DNA from: Bradyrhizobium sp. BRP22
GTDB lineage: Bacteria > Pseudomonadota > Alphaproteobacteria > Rhizobiales > Xanthobacteraceae
Direction of reading: 5' to 3'
Assembly (NCBI RefSeq): GCF_020194175.1
Contig: NZ_JADYVX010000015.1
Coordinates: 62,001-126,000 of the forward strand
Length of the DNA stretch: 64,000 nucleotides
In this document: positions 7,748 to 16,631 of the stretch, in pieces
How the letters are laid out: each line of letters starts with the position of its first letter
How positions within the stretch are numbered: the stretch's first letter is position 1
Notes under the pieces: model-generated
Told to the model about the DNA's origin: nothing
What the model saw: only the letters and a program-made list of their open reading frames with translations
The model's database searches: none
Program-made: the position numbers and the translations under genes

Positions 7748-8815
7748 GTGTCCTACACCCCCACCCCGCGCGATCCAAAAGCTCCGCCCGTCCGCATCAA
7801 CCTGCTGTCGGACACCCAGACGCGCCCGACGCCTGCGATGCGCGAGGCGATGGCGCAGGCGGAAGTCGGCGACGAGCAGATCGGCGATGATCCCACCGTG
7901 AACCTGCTGTGCGAGCGCGTTGCCGATCTGCTCGGCAAGCAGGCCGCAGTGTTCATGCCCTCAGGCACCATGTGCAATGTCGCCGCGACGCTGGCTTACT
8001 GCCGGCCGGGCGATGAGATCCTGGCGCATGCGACCGCCCATATCATCGCCCGCGAAGGCGGCGCGCATGCCGCGCTCGGCGGCTTCCAGATCACGCCGCT
8101 GCCCGGCGACGACGGCCAGTTCGCGCCGGAGACGTTCCGTGCAGCACTGCATCCGCGCTCGCGCTACCAGCCGCCGCAGGTTCTCGTCAGTGTCGAGCAG
8201 ACCGCCAATATCGGCGGCGGCACGATCTGGAAAAAAGCCGCGCTGGACGAGGTCGTCGGCATCGCGAAAGCCCACGGGCTCGCCACCCATATGGACGGCG
8301 CGCGGCTGCTCAATGCCTGCGTCGCCACAGACATTTCCGCGCGCGACATGGCTGCGGGCTGGGATTCGGCCTGGATTGATTTCTCGAAAGGGCTGGGCGC
8401 GCCGATCGGCGGCGTCATCGCCGGCTCGCGCGAGTTCATCGACGAGGTCTGGCGCTGGAAGCAGCGCCTCGGTGGCTCGATGCGCCAAGCCGGCATCTGC
8501 GCCGCCGCCTGCATCTACGCGCTCGACCATCACGTCGACCGCCTCGCCGACGATCACGCCAATGCAAGGGCGCTGGCGCGAGGACTGTCGCAGATCGACG
8601 GCATCGAGGTGCAACAGCCCGAGACGAATCTGGTCTTCTTCAAGCCCGATAACGCGGGCGTCGCTGGCGAGAACATGGTCGCCGAACTCGGCAGGCGCGG
8701 CGTGCTGCTCGCGATGATGGACGGCCGGATCAGGGCCTGCACGCATCTCGATGTGACCGCCGACATGATCGAGGAAACCGTCGGGCTGGTGCGGGAAATC
8801 GTCCGCAGAACATAG
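7748..8815 (+). CDS. ltaE: Threonine aldolase family PLP enzyme (beta-eliminating lyase type)
   Basis: A 355-residue fold-type I PLP enzyme, most like low-specificity L-threonine aldolase, which splits threonine or allo-threonine to glycine and acetaldehyde. The PLP lysine is Lys 214 in DFSKGLGAP. Asp 183 in HMDGARLLNA should contact the pyridine nitrogen, and PSGTMCNVAA (71-80) is the phosphate-binding loop. The start is GTG at 7748. The gene symbol is by family; a related substrate such as 3-hydroxyaspartate or phenylserine is not excluded. Confidence 0.85.
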   Translation: MSYTPTPRDPKAPPVRINLLSDTQTRPTPAMREAMAQAEVGDEQIGDDPTVNLLCERVADLLGKQAAVFMPSGTMCNVAATLAYCRPGDEILAHATAHIIAREGGAHAALGGFQITPLPGDDGQFAPETFRAALHPRSRYQPPQVLVSVEQTANIGGGTIWKKAALDEVVGIAKAHGLATHMDGARLLNACVATDISARDMAAGWDSAWIDFSKGLGAPIGGVIAGSREFIDEVWRWKQRLGGSMRQAGICAAACIYALDHHVDRLADDHANARALARGLSQIDGIEVQQPETNLVFFKPDNAGVAGENMVAELGRRGVLLAMMDGRIRACTHLDVTADMIEETVGLVREIVRRT

Positions 8816-8819
8816 ATTT

Positions 8820-8885
8820 GTAGCCCGGATGGAGCGCAGCAATCCGGGACAGTTTCCCCGGATTACGCTTCGCTCATCCGGGCTA
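8820..8885. repeat. Palindromic repeat between convergent genes (family R6)
   Basis: GTAGCCCGGATGGAGCGCAG at the left pairs with CGCTTCGCTCATCCGGGCTA at the right, making a long hairpin. It lies exactly between the convergent ends of the threonine-aldolase gene and the serine-hydrolase pseudogene, so it can serve as a two-way terminator. Confidence 0.8.
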
Positions 8886-8896
8886 TGCCCCCTCCC

Positions 8897-10185
8897 TCAG
8901 CGCCCCATCGCCTGATAGATCAGCGTCTTCAATTGCAGCTGGATGCGGCCGCGCTGCGAGGGCGTCTGCACCATCACAATCGCGAACATGTCGTCTTCGG
9001 GATCGATGAAGAAGAAGGTGCCGGCGACGCCGTCCCAGCGGTATTCGCCGAGCGGCCACGACGTGTTCGGCGGCACCGAGGTGCGCACCGCAAAGCCGAG
9101 GCCGAAGCCGCTGTTCGCGCCGGGGAAGTAGTGGTCATCGCGCACGATCTTCGTTTCCGCGCCGATATGGTCCTTCGTCATCAGCGCGATGGTCTCCGGC
9201 TTGAGATAGCGCCGGCCTTCGAAAGTGCCGCCGCTGAGCAGCATCTGCGCGAAACGGGCGTAGTCGCCGATGGTGCCGACCATGCCGGCGCCGCCTGATT
9301 CCCATTTGCGCGGCCGCATCGGATCGCTCACCATCGTGGCCGGGCCAAGCGCGCGATCATCGGGCATCGGCTGGGCGATCAGGGGGCGCTTGGCGGGATC
9401 GGCGACGTAGAAGGCGGTCTCGTTCATCCCGAGCGGATCGAGCAGCCGCTCCTTTTCGAACTGGTACAGCGTCTTTCCCGAGACAACCTCGATCACACGG
9501 CCGAGCACGTCGGTGGAATGCCCGTAATCCCAGACGTGCCGGGCTGCTCGGCCAGCGGCAGTTTCGCGATCCGCGCGGCGAATTCGGCGTTGGTCCAGTC
9601 GCCGTTGAAGAGATTTGCGTCCGCATAGAGCTTTCGCACCGAATTGTCGCCGGAGAAGCCGTAGGTCAAACCGGACGTGTGGCGCAGCAGGTCCTCGATC
9701 GTGATCGGGCGCTCGAGCGGCTGCAATACGAGCGTCGTGCTTCCGTCCTCACCCCGCTGGTCGATGCCGACCTTCACATCCGCGAATGCCGGGATGTATT
9801 TCGACACGGGATCGTCGAGCGCGAGCTTGCCGTCCTCCACCAGCATCATTGCGGCCACCGAGGTGACCGGCTTCGACATCGAATAGAGGCGGAAGATGGT
9901 GTCCGCACTCATCGAGAACTGAGTGGCGACGTCGCGGACCCCGAAATTCTCGTAATAGACCGGCTTGCCGTGCTGCTGGATCAGAAGGATCGCGCCGGGA
10001 ATCTTGCCGGTCGCAATCTCGTTCTTGACGTAATCGCTGACGCGCGCGAGCCCGGCAGCGGAAAAACGGTGCGCGCCGCCGGCCGGAGCTTCCGCCTGGG
10101 CGCCATATCCTGCGAGAACCAGAAGCGCGAATGCCGCTGCGAGAACCAGGCGGCGCGACAAAGCCTCAGTTCTCCATCGCTTCAT
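8897..10185 (-). pseudogene. Frameshifted serine hydrolase (beta-lactamase family)
   Basis: Two frames together encode a close relative of the intact upstream paralog. The 5' part (to about 9540) has a signal peptide and the SMSK active-site tetrad in RLYSMSKPVTSV. The frame breaks near 9536, where the paralog has PGALWQYGHSTDV; here one base appears missing, and the second frame resumes as WDYGHSTDVLGRVIEVVSGK and runs to 8897. The start ATG (10185) lies inside the 3' end of the paralog gene, so the two were translationally coupled. One frameshift in otherwise clean sequence fits a recent pseudogene or a sequencing error. Confidence 0.85.
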
Positions 10186-11449
10186 AGACAAGCTGCTTCA
10201 GCGTCCGCTGGATACGTTGCCGCTCGGTCGGTGTCTGCTCCAGGAGCACGAAGAACATATCCTGCTTGCGGTCGATCACGAAGTAACAACCGCTCGCGCC
10301 GTCCCACTTCAATTCGCCAAGCGAGCCCGGCGGTGGCGGCTTTGCGTTGCCCGGATCGGTGCGAACCGCGAGTCCGAGCCCGAAGCCAAAGCCGTCGCCG
10401 GGAAAATAGAAATAGTCCCGCTCGACTCCCGAACCGGGGCCGACCTGGTCGGTGGTCATCAGCTTGAAGGTCTCGGGCTTCAAGTAGGTCCTGCCCTCGA
10501 ACGTGCCGCCGTTCAGCAACATCTGCGCAAAGCGCGAAAAGTCGGCCATCGTCGAGACCATGCCGCCGCTGGCAAACTCCATCTTCTTGACAACGGTCGG
10601 ATCGTTCTCCCGGCCGACCCTGAAATTGCTGTCATTCGGCATCGGCAGCGCCAGAAGCTTCTGCTTCTCCGGATCGGTGACGAGGAAGCGGGTATCGTTC
10701 ATGCCGAGCGGATCGAGCAGCTTCTCCCGCTCGATCGCGAGCAGGGACTTGCCGGATACAATCTCCATGATGCGCGCCAGCACGTCGGTGGAGTGGCCGT
10801 ATTGCCAGAGCGCGCCCGGCTGGTTGTGCAGCGGCAGCTTGGCAAGCCGCTCGGCAAATTCGGCAAGGTCGAAATCGCCGGCATAGAGGTTGGCGGATGC
10901 ATAGGCCTTGCGAACCAGGCTGTCGCCATAGAAGCCGTAGGTGATGCCGGAGGTGTGGCGCATCAAGTCGAGCACGGTCATCGGCCGGTCCGGCGGCACC
11001 AGTTCAAGCGTCTTGCTGCCGTCCTCGTTCTTCTTCTCAATGCCGACTTTCACATTGGCAAAGGACGGGATGTATTTCGCAACGGGATCATCCAGCCTGA
11101 ACTTGCCCTCCTCGAGCAGTTGCATCGAGACGATGGCGGTGATCGCCTTCGTCATCGAAAACAGGCGGAAGATCGTCTTGTCGGTGATCGGCGCCTTGCT
11201 CGCCACGTCCTGCACGCCAAAGGACTGGTGATAGACCGGCTTGCCATGCTGCTGGATCAGGACAATCGCGCCCGGGATTTTTCCGGTCGCAACCTCGTTG
11301 TTGAAGAACGTCCCGATCTTCGCAAGCTTGTCCTGGTTGAAATGCGCTCCTGCCGGAATATCGAACGTTCCTTCCGCGGCAGCGGCCGGCAACGCAGAAA
11401 GCATCAACGCGCCTGTTGCCAGCACGCGCAGCAATTTTACTGAATTCAT
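10166..11449 (-). CDS. Exported serine hydrolase, beta-lactamase/esterase family
   Basis: A 427-residue class-C-beta-lactamase-like hydrolase with an N-terminal signal peptide (cleavage likely near PAAAA, residue 25), so periplasmic. The catalytic SxxK is Ser 98-Met-Thr-Lys 101 in RLFSMTKAITA. The second motif is Tyr 217-Gly-His 219 in WQYGHSTDVLARI, the YxH variant of EstB-like esterases rather than the YxN of true beta-lactamases. An ester or amide substrate is likely; beta-lactam resistance is not implied. Its 3' end overlaps the start of a frameshifted paralog. Confidence 0.88.
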   Translation of the reverse strand: MNSVKLLRVLATGALMLSALPAAAAEGTFDIPAGAHFNQDKLAKIGTFFNNEVATGKIPGAIVLIQQHGKPVYHQSFGVQDVASKAPITDKTIFRLFSMTKAITAIVSMQLLEEGKFRLDDPVAKYIPSFANVKVGIEKKNEDGSKTLELVPPDRPMTVLDLMRHTSGITYGFYGDSLVRKAYASANLYAGDFDLAEFAERLAKLPLHNQPGALWQYGHSTDVLARIMEIVSGKSLLAIEREKLLDPLGMNDTRFLVTDPEKQKLLALPMPNDSNFRVGRENDPTVVKKMEFASGGMVSTMADFSRFAQMLLNGGTFEGRTYLKPETFKLMTTDQVGPGSGVERDYFYFPGDGFGFGLGLAVRTDPGNAKPPPPGSLGELKWDGASGCYFVIDRKQDMFFVLLEQTPTERQRIQRTLKQLVYEAMEN

Positions 11450-11491
11450 TGGACCCCTCCCGAATTCGGCAGGGAGTGTAGCGGCGGCGCG

Positions 11492-12037
11492 TCAGTCAGC
11501 ACAAGGGCCGTCGACACCGGCCAAAGCCTGCTCGTGCAGCCGAGCGCTGGCGTCAGAGAAGCAGCAGAAGATCACCCGGTTGACCTCTGGCGCATGGCTA
11601 AGTCCCTCCGCGACCGTCCCGACCGAAATCCCGGCGGCGCGGTCGGCGGGAAAGCGATAGACACCGGTCGAAATGGCAGGAAATGCCAGCGAGGCGAGCC
11701 CATTTGTCTGACAGAGCGCGAGCGCGCGGCGATAGCAGGAGGCGAGCAATCCATCCTCGCCCTGATCGCCGCCGTGCCAGACCGGCCCGACGGCGTGGAT
11801 GACATGCCGGGCAGGAAGCCGATAACCTTGCGTGATCTTGGCATCGCCGGTCGCGCAGCCGCGCAACGTGCGGCACTCGGCGAGCAGTTCGGGGCCGGCG
11901 GCGCGATGGATTGCGCCATCGACACCGCCTCCACCCAGGAGAGAGGAATTGGCCGCGTTGACAATGGCGTCAACGCGCAAGGTGGTGATGTCGGCAACGA
12001 TGACTTCGAGGCGCGCGTTGCCGAGCTGGCGCGCCAT
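11492..12037 (-). CDS. Macrodomain protein (O-acetyl-ADP-ribose deacetylase type)
   Basis: A 181-residue single macrodomain protein of the YmdB/MacroD type that should bind ADP-ribose and hydrolyse O-acetyl-ADP-ribose or remove ADP-ribose from acidic residues. The diagnostic VNAANSSLLGGGGVDGAIHRAAG region is near residues 26-48, with the catalytic Asn-Asn/Asp-Gly-loop arrangement, and GVYRFPADRAA follows near residue 130. It lies 5 nt downstream of grxD on the same strand, so the two are probably co-transcribed. Confidence 0.92.
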   Translation of the reverse strand: MARQLGNARLEVIVADITTLRVDAIVNAANSSLLGGGGVDGAIHRAAGPELLAECRTLRGCATGDAKITQGYRLPARHVIHAVGPVWHGGDQGEDGLLASCYRRALALCQTNGLASLAFPAISTGVYRFPADRAAGISVGTVAEGLSHAPEVNRVIFCCFSDASARLHEQALAGVDGPCAD

Positions 12038-12042
12038 CAGGC

Positions 12043-12375
12043 TCAGGCGGCGGCGCCGACCGGAACGCCCTTGTCGGCGAAAAGCTGCTGCAGCTCGCCG
12101 GCTTGGAACATCTCGCGGATGATGTCGCAGCCGCCGACGAACTCGCCCTTCACGTAGAGCTGGGGAATGGTCGGCCAGTTCGAATAGACCTTGATGCCGT
12201 TGCGCAGCTCGGCGGACTCCAGCACGTTCAGGCCCTTATAGCCCACGCCAATGTGGTCGAGGATCTGGACCACCTGACCAGAGAAACCGCACTGCGGAAA
12301 TTGCGGCGTGCCCTTCATGAACAGCACGACGTCGTTCGACTTCACTTCGTTGTCGATGAATTGCTCGATGCTCAT
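12043..12375 (-). CDS. grxD: Monothiol CGFS glutaredoxin (Grx4 family)
   Basis: A 110-residue monothiol glutaredoxin that carries and delivers [2Fe-2S] clusters, typically with a BolA partner. The CGFS active site is in FPQCGFSGQ (about residue 33), with the glutathione-binding WPTIPQLYVKGEFVGGCDII segment. The ATG at 12375 is preceded by AGGGAAA; the longer open frame upstream is not conserved-looking and is rejected. The likely partner bolA is 3.8 kb away at 16214, with egtBD and LtrA between them. Confidence 0.95.
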   Translation of the reverse strand: MSIEQFIDNEVKSNDVVLFMKGTPQFPQCGFSGQVVQILDHIGVGYKGLNVLESAELRNGIKVYSNWPTIPQLYVKGEFVGGCDIIREMFQAGELQQLFADKGVPVGAAA

Positions 12376-12679
12376 TTTCGTTTCCCTTTGGGGCTCCGCC
12401 CTCTGCGGCATTTGCTTGTGGGCCGGCTCGACCCGCTTGCCCCGCGACTGGACATATATGTAGCCCAAACCGTTGTGCATCCAAAGCAAAATGGCGGAGA
12501 GCTGGCATGCATGGGGCCCTTTTCGGGCGCCTGTCCGGCTCCGGGCGCATAATCTGACGACGCTAATATCATGACCGCGGGAGGCTTTTTTCCCGAACGG
12601 AAGCCCCTATCTAGGACGGACTGCCCGTAGGGAACCAGTTTGGCAGAGCAACGTTCTCTCCACCCATTCGGAGACACCC
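12376..12679. other. Divergent intergenic region grxD/egtB
   Basis: This 304-nt region should hold promoters for both directions. For grxD, the reverse strand offers TTGGAT (12484-12479), 16 nt, then TACATA (12462-12457). For egtB, TATCTA at 12608-12613 is a good -10, but the -35 is weak. No repeat or RNA gene is seen. Confidence 0.4.
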
Positions 12680-13933
12680 GTGACGAAACCAGCATTCGCT
12701 GCCGCCACCCTCGCGACCCCCTCCCCATCACGCGCTTCTGATTCTGGTCCCCTGTCCCAGGCCCTGGTGGAAGTCTTTCTGGCGGTGCGGGATGAAACCG
12801 AGCGACGGGCTGCGCCCCTGTCGGCGGAGGACCAGCTGATCCAGTCCATGCCGGACGCCAGCCCAGCGAAGTGGCACCGTGCCCATACCACCTGGTTCTT
12901 CGAGCAGTTTCTGCTTGGGGAGCACCAGGAGGGCTACAAGCCCTTCCATCCGGATTACGCCTATCTCTTCAATTCCTATTATGTCAGCGCCGGTCCTCGC
13001 CATGCCCGCCACCAGCGCGGCCATCTGACCCGTCCGAGCGCCGACGAGGTCACCGCCTATCGCCGGCACGTGGACGATGCCGTGGTGAAATTCTTCGAGA
13101 CCGCGGGTGAGGAGAAGCTGGCAAAGCTGGCCCCGCTGGTCGAGGTCGGGCTCAATCACGAGCAGCAGCATCAGGAACTGATGTGGACCGACATCCTGCA
13201 TGCCTTCGCGCAGAATCCCATTCCGCCGGCTTACGATCGGGCGTGGCGCTTTCCGGCCTCGCACCGCGGCGGCGAGGAATGGGTGACGCTGAACGAAGGT
13301 ATCCACAGCATTGGCCACGCGGACGACAGCTTTCATTTCGACAATGAGAAACCGGCGCATCGCGCCCTGGTCGGGCCGGTCAAGCTGGCGCGAAACCTTG
13401 TGACCAACGCCGACTGGCTCGCCTTCATCCAGGACGGCGGCTATTCGACAGCGACGCTGTGGCTGATGGACGGTTTTGCGACGGTCGCAAAGGAAGGCTG
13501 GGAGGCGCCCGGCCATTGGCGCAAGGCCGACGGCCAGTGGCAGATCATGACGTTGGGCGGCCTGCAGCCGGTCGATCCGGCAGCCCCGGTCTGTCATGTC
13601 AGCTATTACGAGGCCGACGCTTTTGCCCGCTGGGCCGGCAAGCACCTGCCAACCGAGATGGAATGGGAGGTCGCCGCGCGCGCCGGCCAGCTCAACGATG
13701 CCTTCGGCGTCGTCTGGCAGTGGACCCGTTCTTCCTATTCACCCTATCCGGGCTACCGCGCGATCGAGGGTGCGCTCGGCGAGTACAACGGCAAGTTCAT
13801 GGTCAATCAATTGGTGCTGCGCGGCTCCTCGCTTGCAACTCCGAGCGGTCACAGCCGTGTCACCTATCGCAACTTCTTTTATCCGCACCATCGCTGGCAA
13901 TTTACAGGATTACGGCTCGCCGACTACGCCTGA
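12680..13933 (+). CDS. egtB: Ergothioneine biosynthesis sulfoxide synthase EgtB
   Basis: A 417-residue non-haem iron enzyme that joins a thiol donor (gamma-Glu-Cys or Cys) to trimethylhistidine with O2 to give a sulfoxide on the way to ergothioneine. The N-terminal DinB-like domain carries the iron ligands HRAHTTWFFEQF (about residue 55) and NHEQQHQEL (about residue 155). The C-terminal FGE-sulfatase domain includes WAGKHLPTEMEWEVAARAG. The GTG start has GGAG upstream. It forms a two-gene unit with egtD; no egtA, egtC or egtE was seen here. Confidence 0.95.
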   Translation: MTKPAFAAATLATPSPSRASDSGPLSQALVEVFLAVRDETERRAAPLSAEDQLIQSMPDASPAKWHRAHTTWFFEQFLLGEHQEGYKPFHPDYAYLFNSYYVSAGPRHARHQRGHLTRPSADEVTAYRRHVDDAVVKFFETAGEEKLAKLAPLVEVGLNHEQQHQELMWTDILHAFAQNPIPPAYDRAWRFPASHRGGEEWVTLNEGIHSIGHADDSFHFDNEKPAHRALVGPVKLARNLVTNADWLAFIQDGGYSTATLWLMDGFATVAKEGWEAPGHWRKADGQWQIMTLGGLQPVDPAAPVCHVSYYEADAFARWAGKHLPTEMEWEVAARAGQLNDAFGVVWQWTRSSYSPYPGYRAIEGALGEYNGKFMVNQLVLRGSSLATPSGHSRVTYRNFFYPHHRWQFTGLRLADYA

Positions 13934-13943
13934 TCGGTTCTGA

Positions 13944-13996
13944 AAGCATGATCCGGAAAAGCGGCTCCCGGTTTTCCGAGAAGATCGTGCGCAAAA
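13944..13996. repeat. Palindromic repeat between egtB and egtD (family R2)
   Basis: AAGCATGATCCGGAAAAG pairs imperfectly with CGGTTTTCCGAGAAGATCGTGC. A second copy in the other orientation is at 49340-49390. Its place between two genes of one pathway could set the egtB:egtD ratio. Confidence 0.75.
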
Positions 13997-14043
13997 ACAA
14001 CCAAAAATCATAGCGCGCGGGAAGGCGCGTTCAGGAGAGTATC

Positions 14044-15015
14044 ATGAATGTGCATGCCCGCGCTTTGGCCAAGGCCTATGCCTTCGACGAACAGACCGCA
14101 GCCTTTGCCGACGATGTGATCGGACATCTCGCGCAACATCCCAAGCGCCTGTCGCCGAAATATTTCTATGATGCGACCGGTTCGGAATTGTTCGAGCAGA
14201 TCACGGTGTTGCCGGAATACTATCCGACCCGCACCGAGCTCGGCATCTTGCGCGATCGCGGAGCCGAGATCGCTGCGATTATCCCTGCGGGCGCGGCGCT
14301 GGTCGAGTTCGGCGCGGGCGCGACCACCAAGGTGCGCCTGTTGCTCGATCACTGCGAATTCGGCGCCTATGTGCCCGTCGACATCTCCGGCGACTTCCTG
14401 AACGCGCAAGCCGAAGGCCTGCGCAAGGACTTTCCGCGTCTGCGCGTCTATCCGGTCGCAGCCGATTTCACCAGGCCGTTCGCGCTGCCGGCCGAAATCG
14501 CCGAAATGCCGAAAGTGGGGTTCTTCCCGGGCTCGACGATCGGCAATTTCGAGCCGCAGGAGGCCGCCGATCTCCTGCGCACCGCGCGCGAAATTCTGGG
14601 TTCTGGCGCGCAGATGATCATCGGCGTCGACCTCGAGAAGGACGAGCGCGTGCTGTACAACGCCTATAATGATTCGGCCGGCATCACCGCGCGTTTCAAC
14701 CTCAATGTGCTGGTGCGCATCAACCGCGAGCTCGGTGGCAATTTCGATCTCTCGGCGTTCACCCACCGCTCGATTTACAACCGCGACCGCCATCGCATCG
14801 AGATGCACCTGATCAGCCGCAAGGCGCAGAGCGTGCGGATTCTCGGCAACACCTACTCGTTCCGCCCCGGCGAGAGCATTCACACCGAGAACAGCTACAA
14901 ATATTCGCTGGAGCGGTTCGCGGAGCTGGCCCGAAACTCGGGCTGGACGGTGCGGGAGTCCTGGACCGACTCAGCAAAGATGTTCTCGGTTCACGCACTG
15001 GTGGCTTCGGAATGA
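14044..15015 (+). CDS. egtD: L-histidine N-alpha-methyltransferase EgtD
   Basis: A 323-residue SAM-dependent enzyme that methylates histidine three times to hercynine, the first ergothioneine intermediate. Typical features are SPKYFYDATGSELFEQIT (residues 39-56), LPEYYPTRTELGIL, the SAM loop VEFGAGATTKVRLLL (about 90-104), and the histidine-binding region around HRSIYNRDRHRIEMHL. GGAG is placed before the ATG. Its last 25 nt overlap the convergent LtrA gene. Confidence 0.96.
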   Translation: MNVHARALAKAYAFDEQTAAFADDVIGHLAQHPKRLSPKYFYDATGSELFEQITVLPEYYPTRTELGILRDRGAEIAAIIPAGAALVEFGAGATTKVRLLLDHCEFGAYVPVDISGDFLNAQAEGLRKDFPRLRVYPVAADFTRPFALPAEIAEMPKVGFFPGSTIGNFEPQEAADLLRTAREILGSGAQMIIGVDLEKDERVLYNAYNDSAGITARFNLNVLVRINRELGGNFDLSAFTHRSIYNRDRHRIEMHLISRKAQSVRILGNTYSFRPGESIHTENSYKYSLERFAELARNSGWTVRESWTDSAKMFSVHALVASE

Positions 15016-16193
15016 GATTCCGAAGCCGAGCCGAACGAGACCGATTCCCAGGCCGCCACCACGATCAGGATCGCGGTCGTGACGATCGAGAGCCATAGCG
15101 GCGACAGCTCGCTTGCGAACCAGCTCAGCACGAGCAGCGCGACGATGCCCGCGATGTGGGAGAGCTGCAGGAAGCCGCGGATCGAGAGCTTGAACAGGAT
15201 CGTTCCGACCAGGAACAGAAGCGGCCCGCCGATCGCGCTCACGATCGTCTTGGGGTCGGAATGGCCGCCGGGATGCTTCAGCACCAGCTCATCCGACACC
15301 GCGGTCAAAATGACGCCGGCAACGATCGGCATGTGCAGGTAGGTGTAGGCGAGGCGCGCCAGCTTCCCTGATTCGACCGATTTCGAGATCACTTCGGATC
15401 CGGCCTCGGCGCCCTTGTGGAAATAGATCCACCACATCGCGATGCTGCCCACCAGCGCGGACACGAACGCGAGGATGTTTTCGGTGGTCCAGCTCAGTTC
15501 GGCAAAGGTCGCACCGTTCACGACGATCGCCTCGCCGAGCGCAATGATGATGAAAAGGGCGCAGCGCTCGGCCATATGGCCGCCTTCGACCGCCCAGGCC
15601 TCCAGCGATGACGGCCCCAACCCCGGGACCCAGAACCGCGCCGCCGGCGAGACATATTCGATCACGAGCGCGATGATCCACAGCCACAGCCTCGTCTCAC
15701 CCTCGGCAAGGCCGCCGAGGATCCAGAATACGGCTGATGTAGAGAGCCAGGCCAGGATGCGGATGGCGTTGTGGCGCACTGCCGTCCAGTGATGCGGCGT
15801 CGATACCAGCCAGAACGCGGTGCGCCCGACCTGCATCACCGCATAGGCGATGGCGAACCACAGGCCGCGGTCTTCAAAGGCCTTCGGGATCGAGGTCGAC
15901 AGCACGAGGCCGCCGAGCATCATCAGGAACAGCAGGATGCGGACCGGGGTCAGCTCTGGATTGAGCCAGTTGGTCACCCAGGCCGTGAAAACCCAGACCC
16001 ACCACACCGCGAGGAACAGCAGCGTGACCTCGACCGCGCCGACCGGCGTGAAATGATGAAGCAGCGCGTGCGAGATCTGCGTGACCGCGAACACGAAGAC
16101 CAGGTCGTAGAACAGTTCGGCATAGGTGACGCGGCTATGCTGATGTGGCACGACGACGCGAAACATCGCGCCGTGTCGGTTGTCCGCGGCCAT
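14991..16193 (-). CDS. Low temperature requirement A (LtrA) family membrane protein
   Basis: A 400-residue integral membrane protein with about 10-12 hydrophobic segments. The N-terminal VTYAELFYDLVFVFAVTQISHAL is the LtrA hallmark, and EAIVVNGATF is a second conserved segment. The family was named from Listeria growth at low temperature; its biochemical role is not known to me. It overlaps the 3' end of egtD convergently by 25 nt. Confidence 0.9.
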   Translation of the reverse strand: MAADNRHGAMFRVVVPHQHSRVTYAELFYDLVFVFAVTQISHALLHHFTPVGAVEVTLLFLAVWWVWVFTAWVTNWLNPELTPVRILLFLMMLGGLVLSTSIPKAFEDRGLWFAIAYAVMQVGRTAFWLVSTPHHWTAVRHNAIRILAWLSTSAVFWILGGLAEGETRLWLWIIALVIEYVSPAARFWVPGLGPSSLEAWAVEGGHMAERCALFIIIALGEAIVVNGATFAELSWTTENILAFVSALVGSIAMWWIYFHKGAEAGSEVISKSVESGKLARLAYTYLHMPIVAGVILTAVSDELVLKHPGGHSDPKTIVSAIGGPLLFLVGTILFKLSIRGFLQLSHIAGIVALLVLSWFASELSPLWLSIVTTAILIVVAAWESVSFGSASESHSEATSA

Positions 16194-16213
16194 CGGCGCC
16201 TCTTGCGAGAAGA

Positions 16214-16459
16214 TCAGCCCTTGGGCCCGCCGGGCACCCCGGTTTGCAGCGCCAGTGCGTGCAACACGCCGCCCATCTGTCCTTTGAGCGACTGGTAAAC
16301 GATCTGGTGCTGCTGGACGCGAGACTTGCCGCGGAAGGATTCCGAGATGACCGTTGCCGCGTAATGGTCGCCGTCACCGGCCAGGTCGCGGATCGTCACC
16401 ACGGCATCGGGAATAGCTGCCTTGATCATGGATTCGATATCGCGGGCGTCCATCGGCAT
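16214..16459 (-). CDS. bolA: BolA/IbaG family protein
   Basis: An 81-residue BolA-fold protein, probable partner of the CGFS glutaredoxin at 12043 for [2Fe-2S] transfer. The conserved helix-turn region VQQHQIVYQSLKGQMGG carries the cluster-ligand His, and DGDHYAATVIS is the BolA beta-sheet motif. The ATG at 16459 is chosen because GGAGG lies 9-10 nt before it; the longer open frame to 16519 lacks family similarity. It ends 20 nt before the LtrA start on the same strand. Confidence 0.92.
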   Translation of the reverse strand: MPMDARDIESMIKAAIPDAVVTIRDLAGDGDHYAATVISESFRGKSRVQQHQIVYQSLKGQMGGVLHALALQTGVPGGPKG

Positions 16460-16631
16460 CCCAGTACACCTCCATTCGACGTTCAAATCGCAGCCGACAC
16501 GGGCGGCCGCTGGGAACAAAACCTAGCGGTTGCGCCCTTCTAGGTCATCCTATCAGGCACTATATTCCGCTTCCAATCGTTTTAGCTGCATCAATCGGTC
16601 ACAACGAACTGACCAAAAAAGGCGCAGAATC

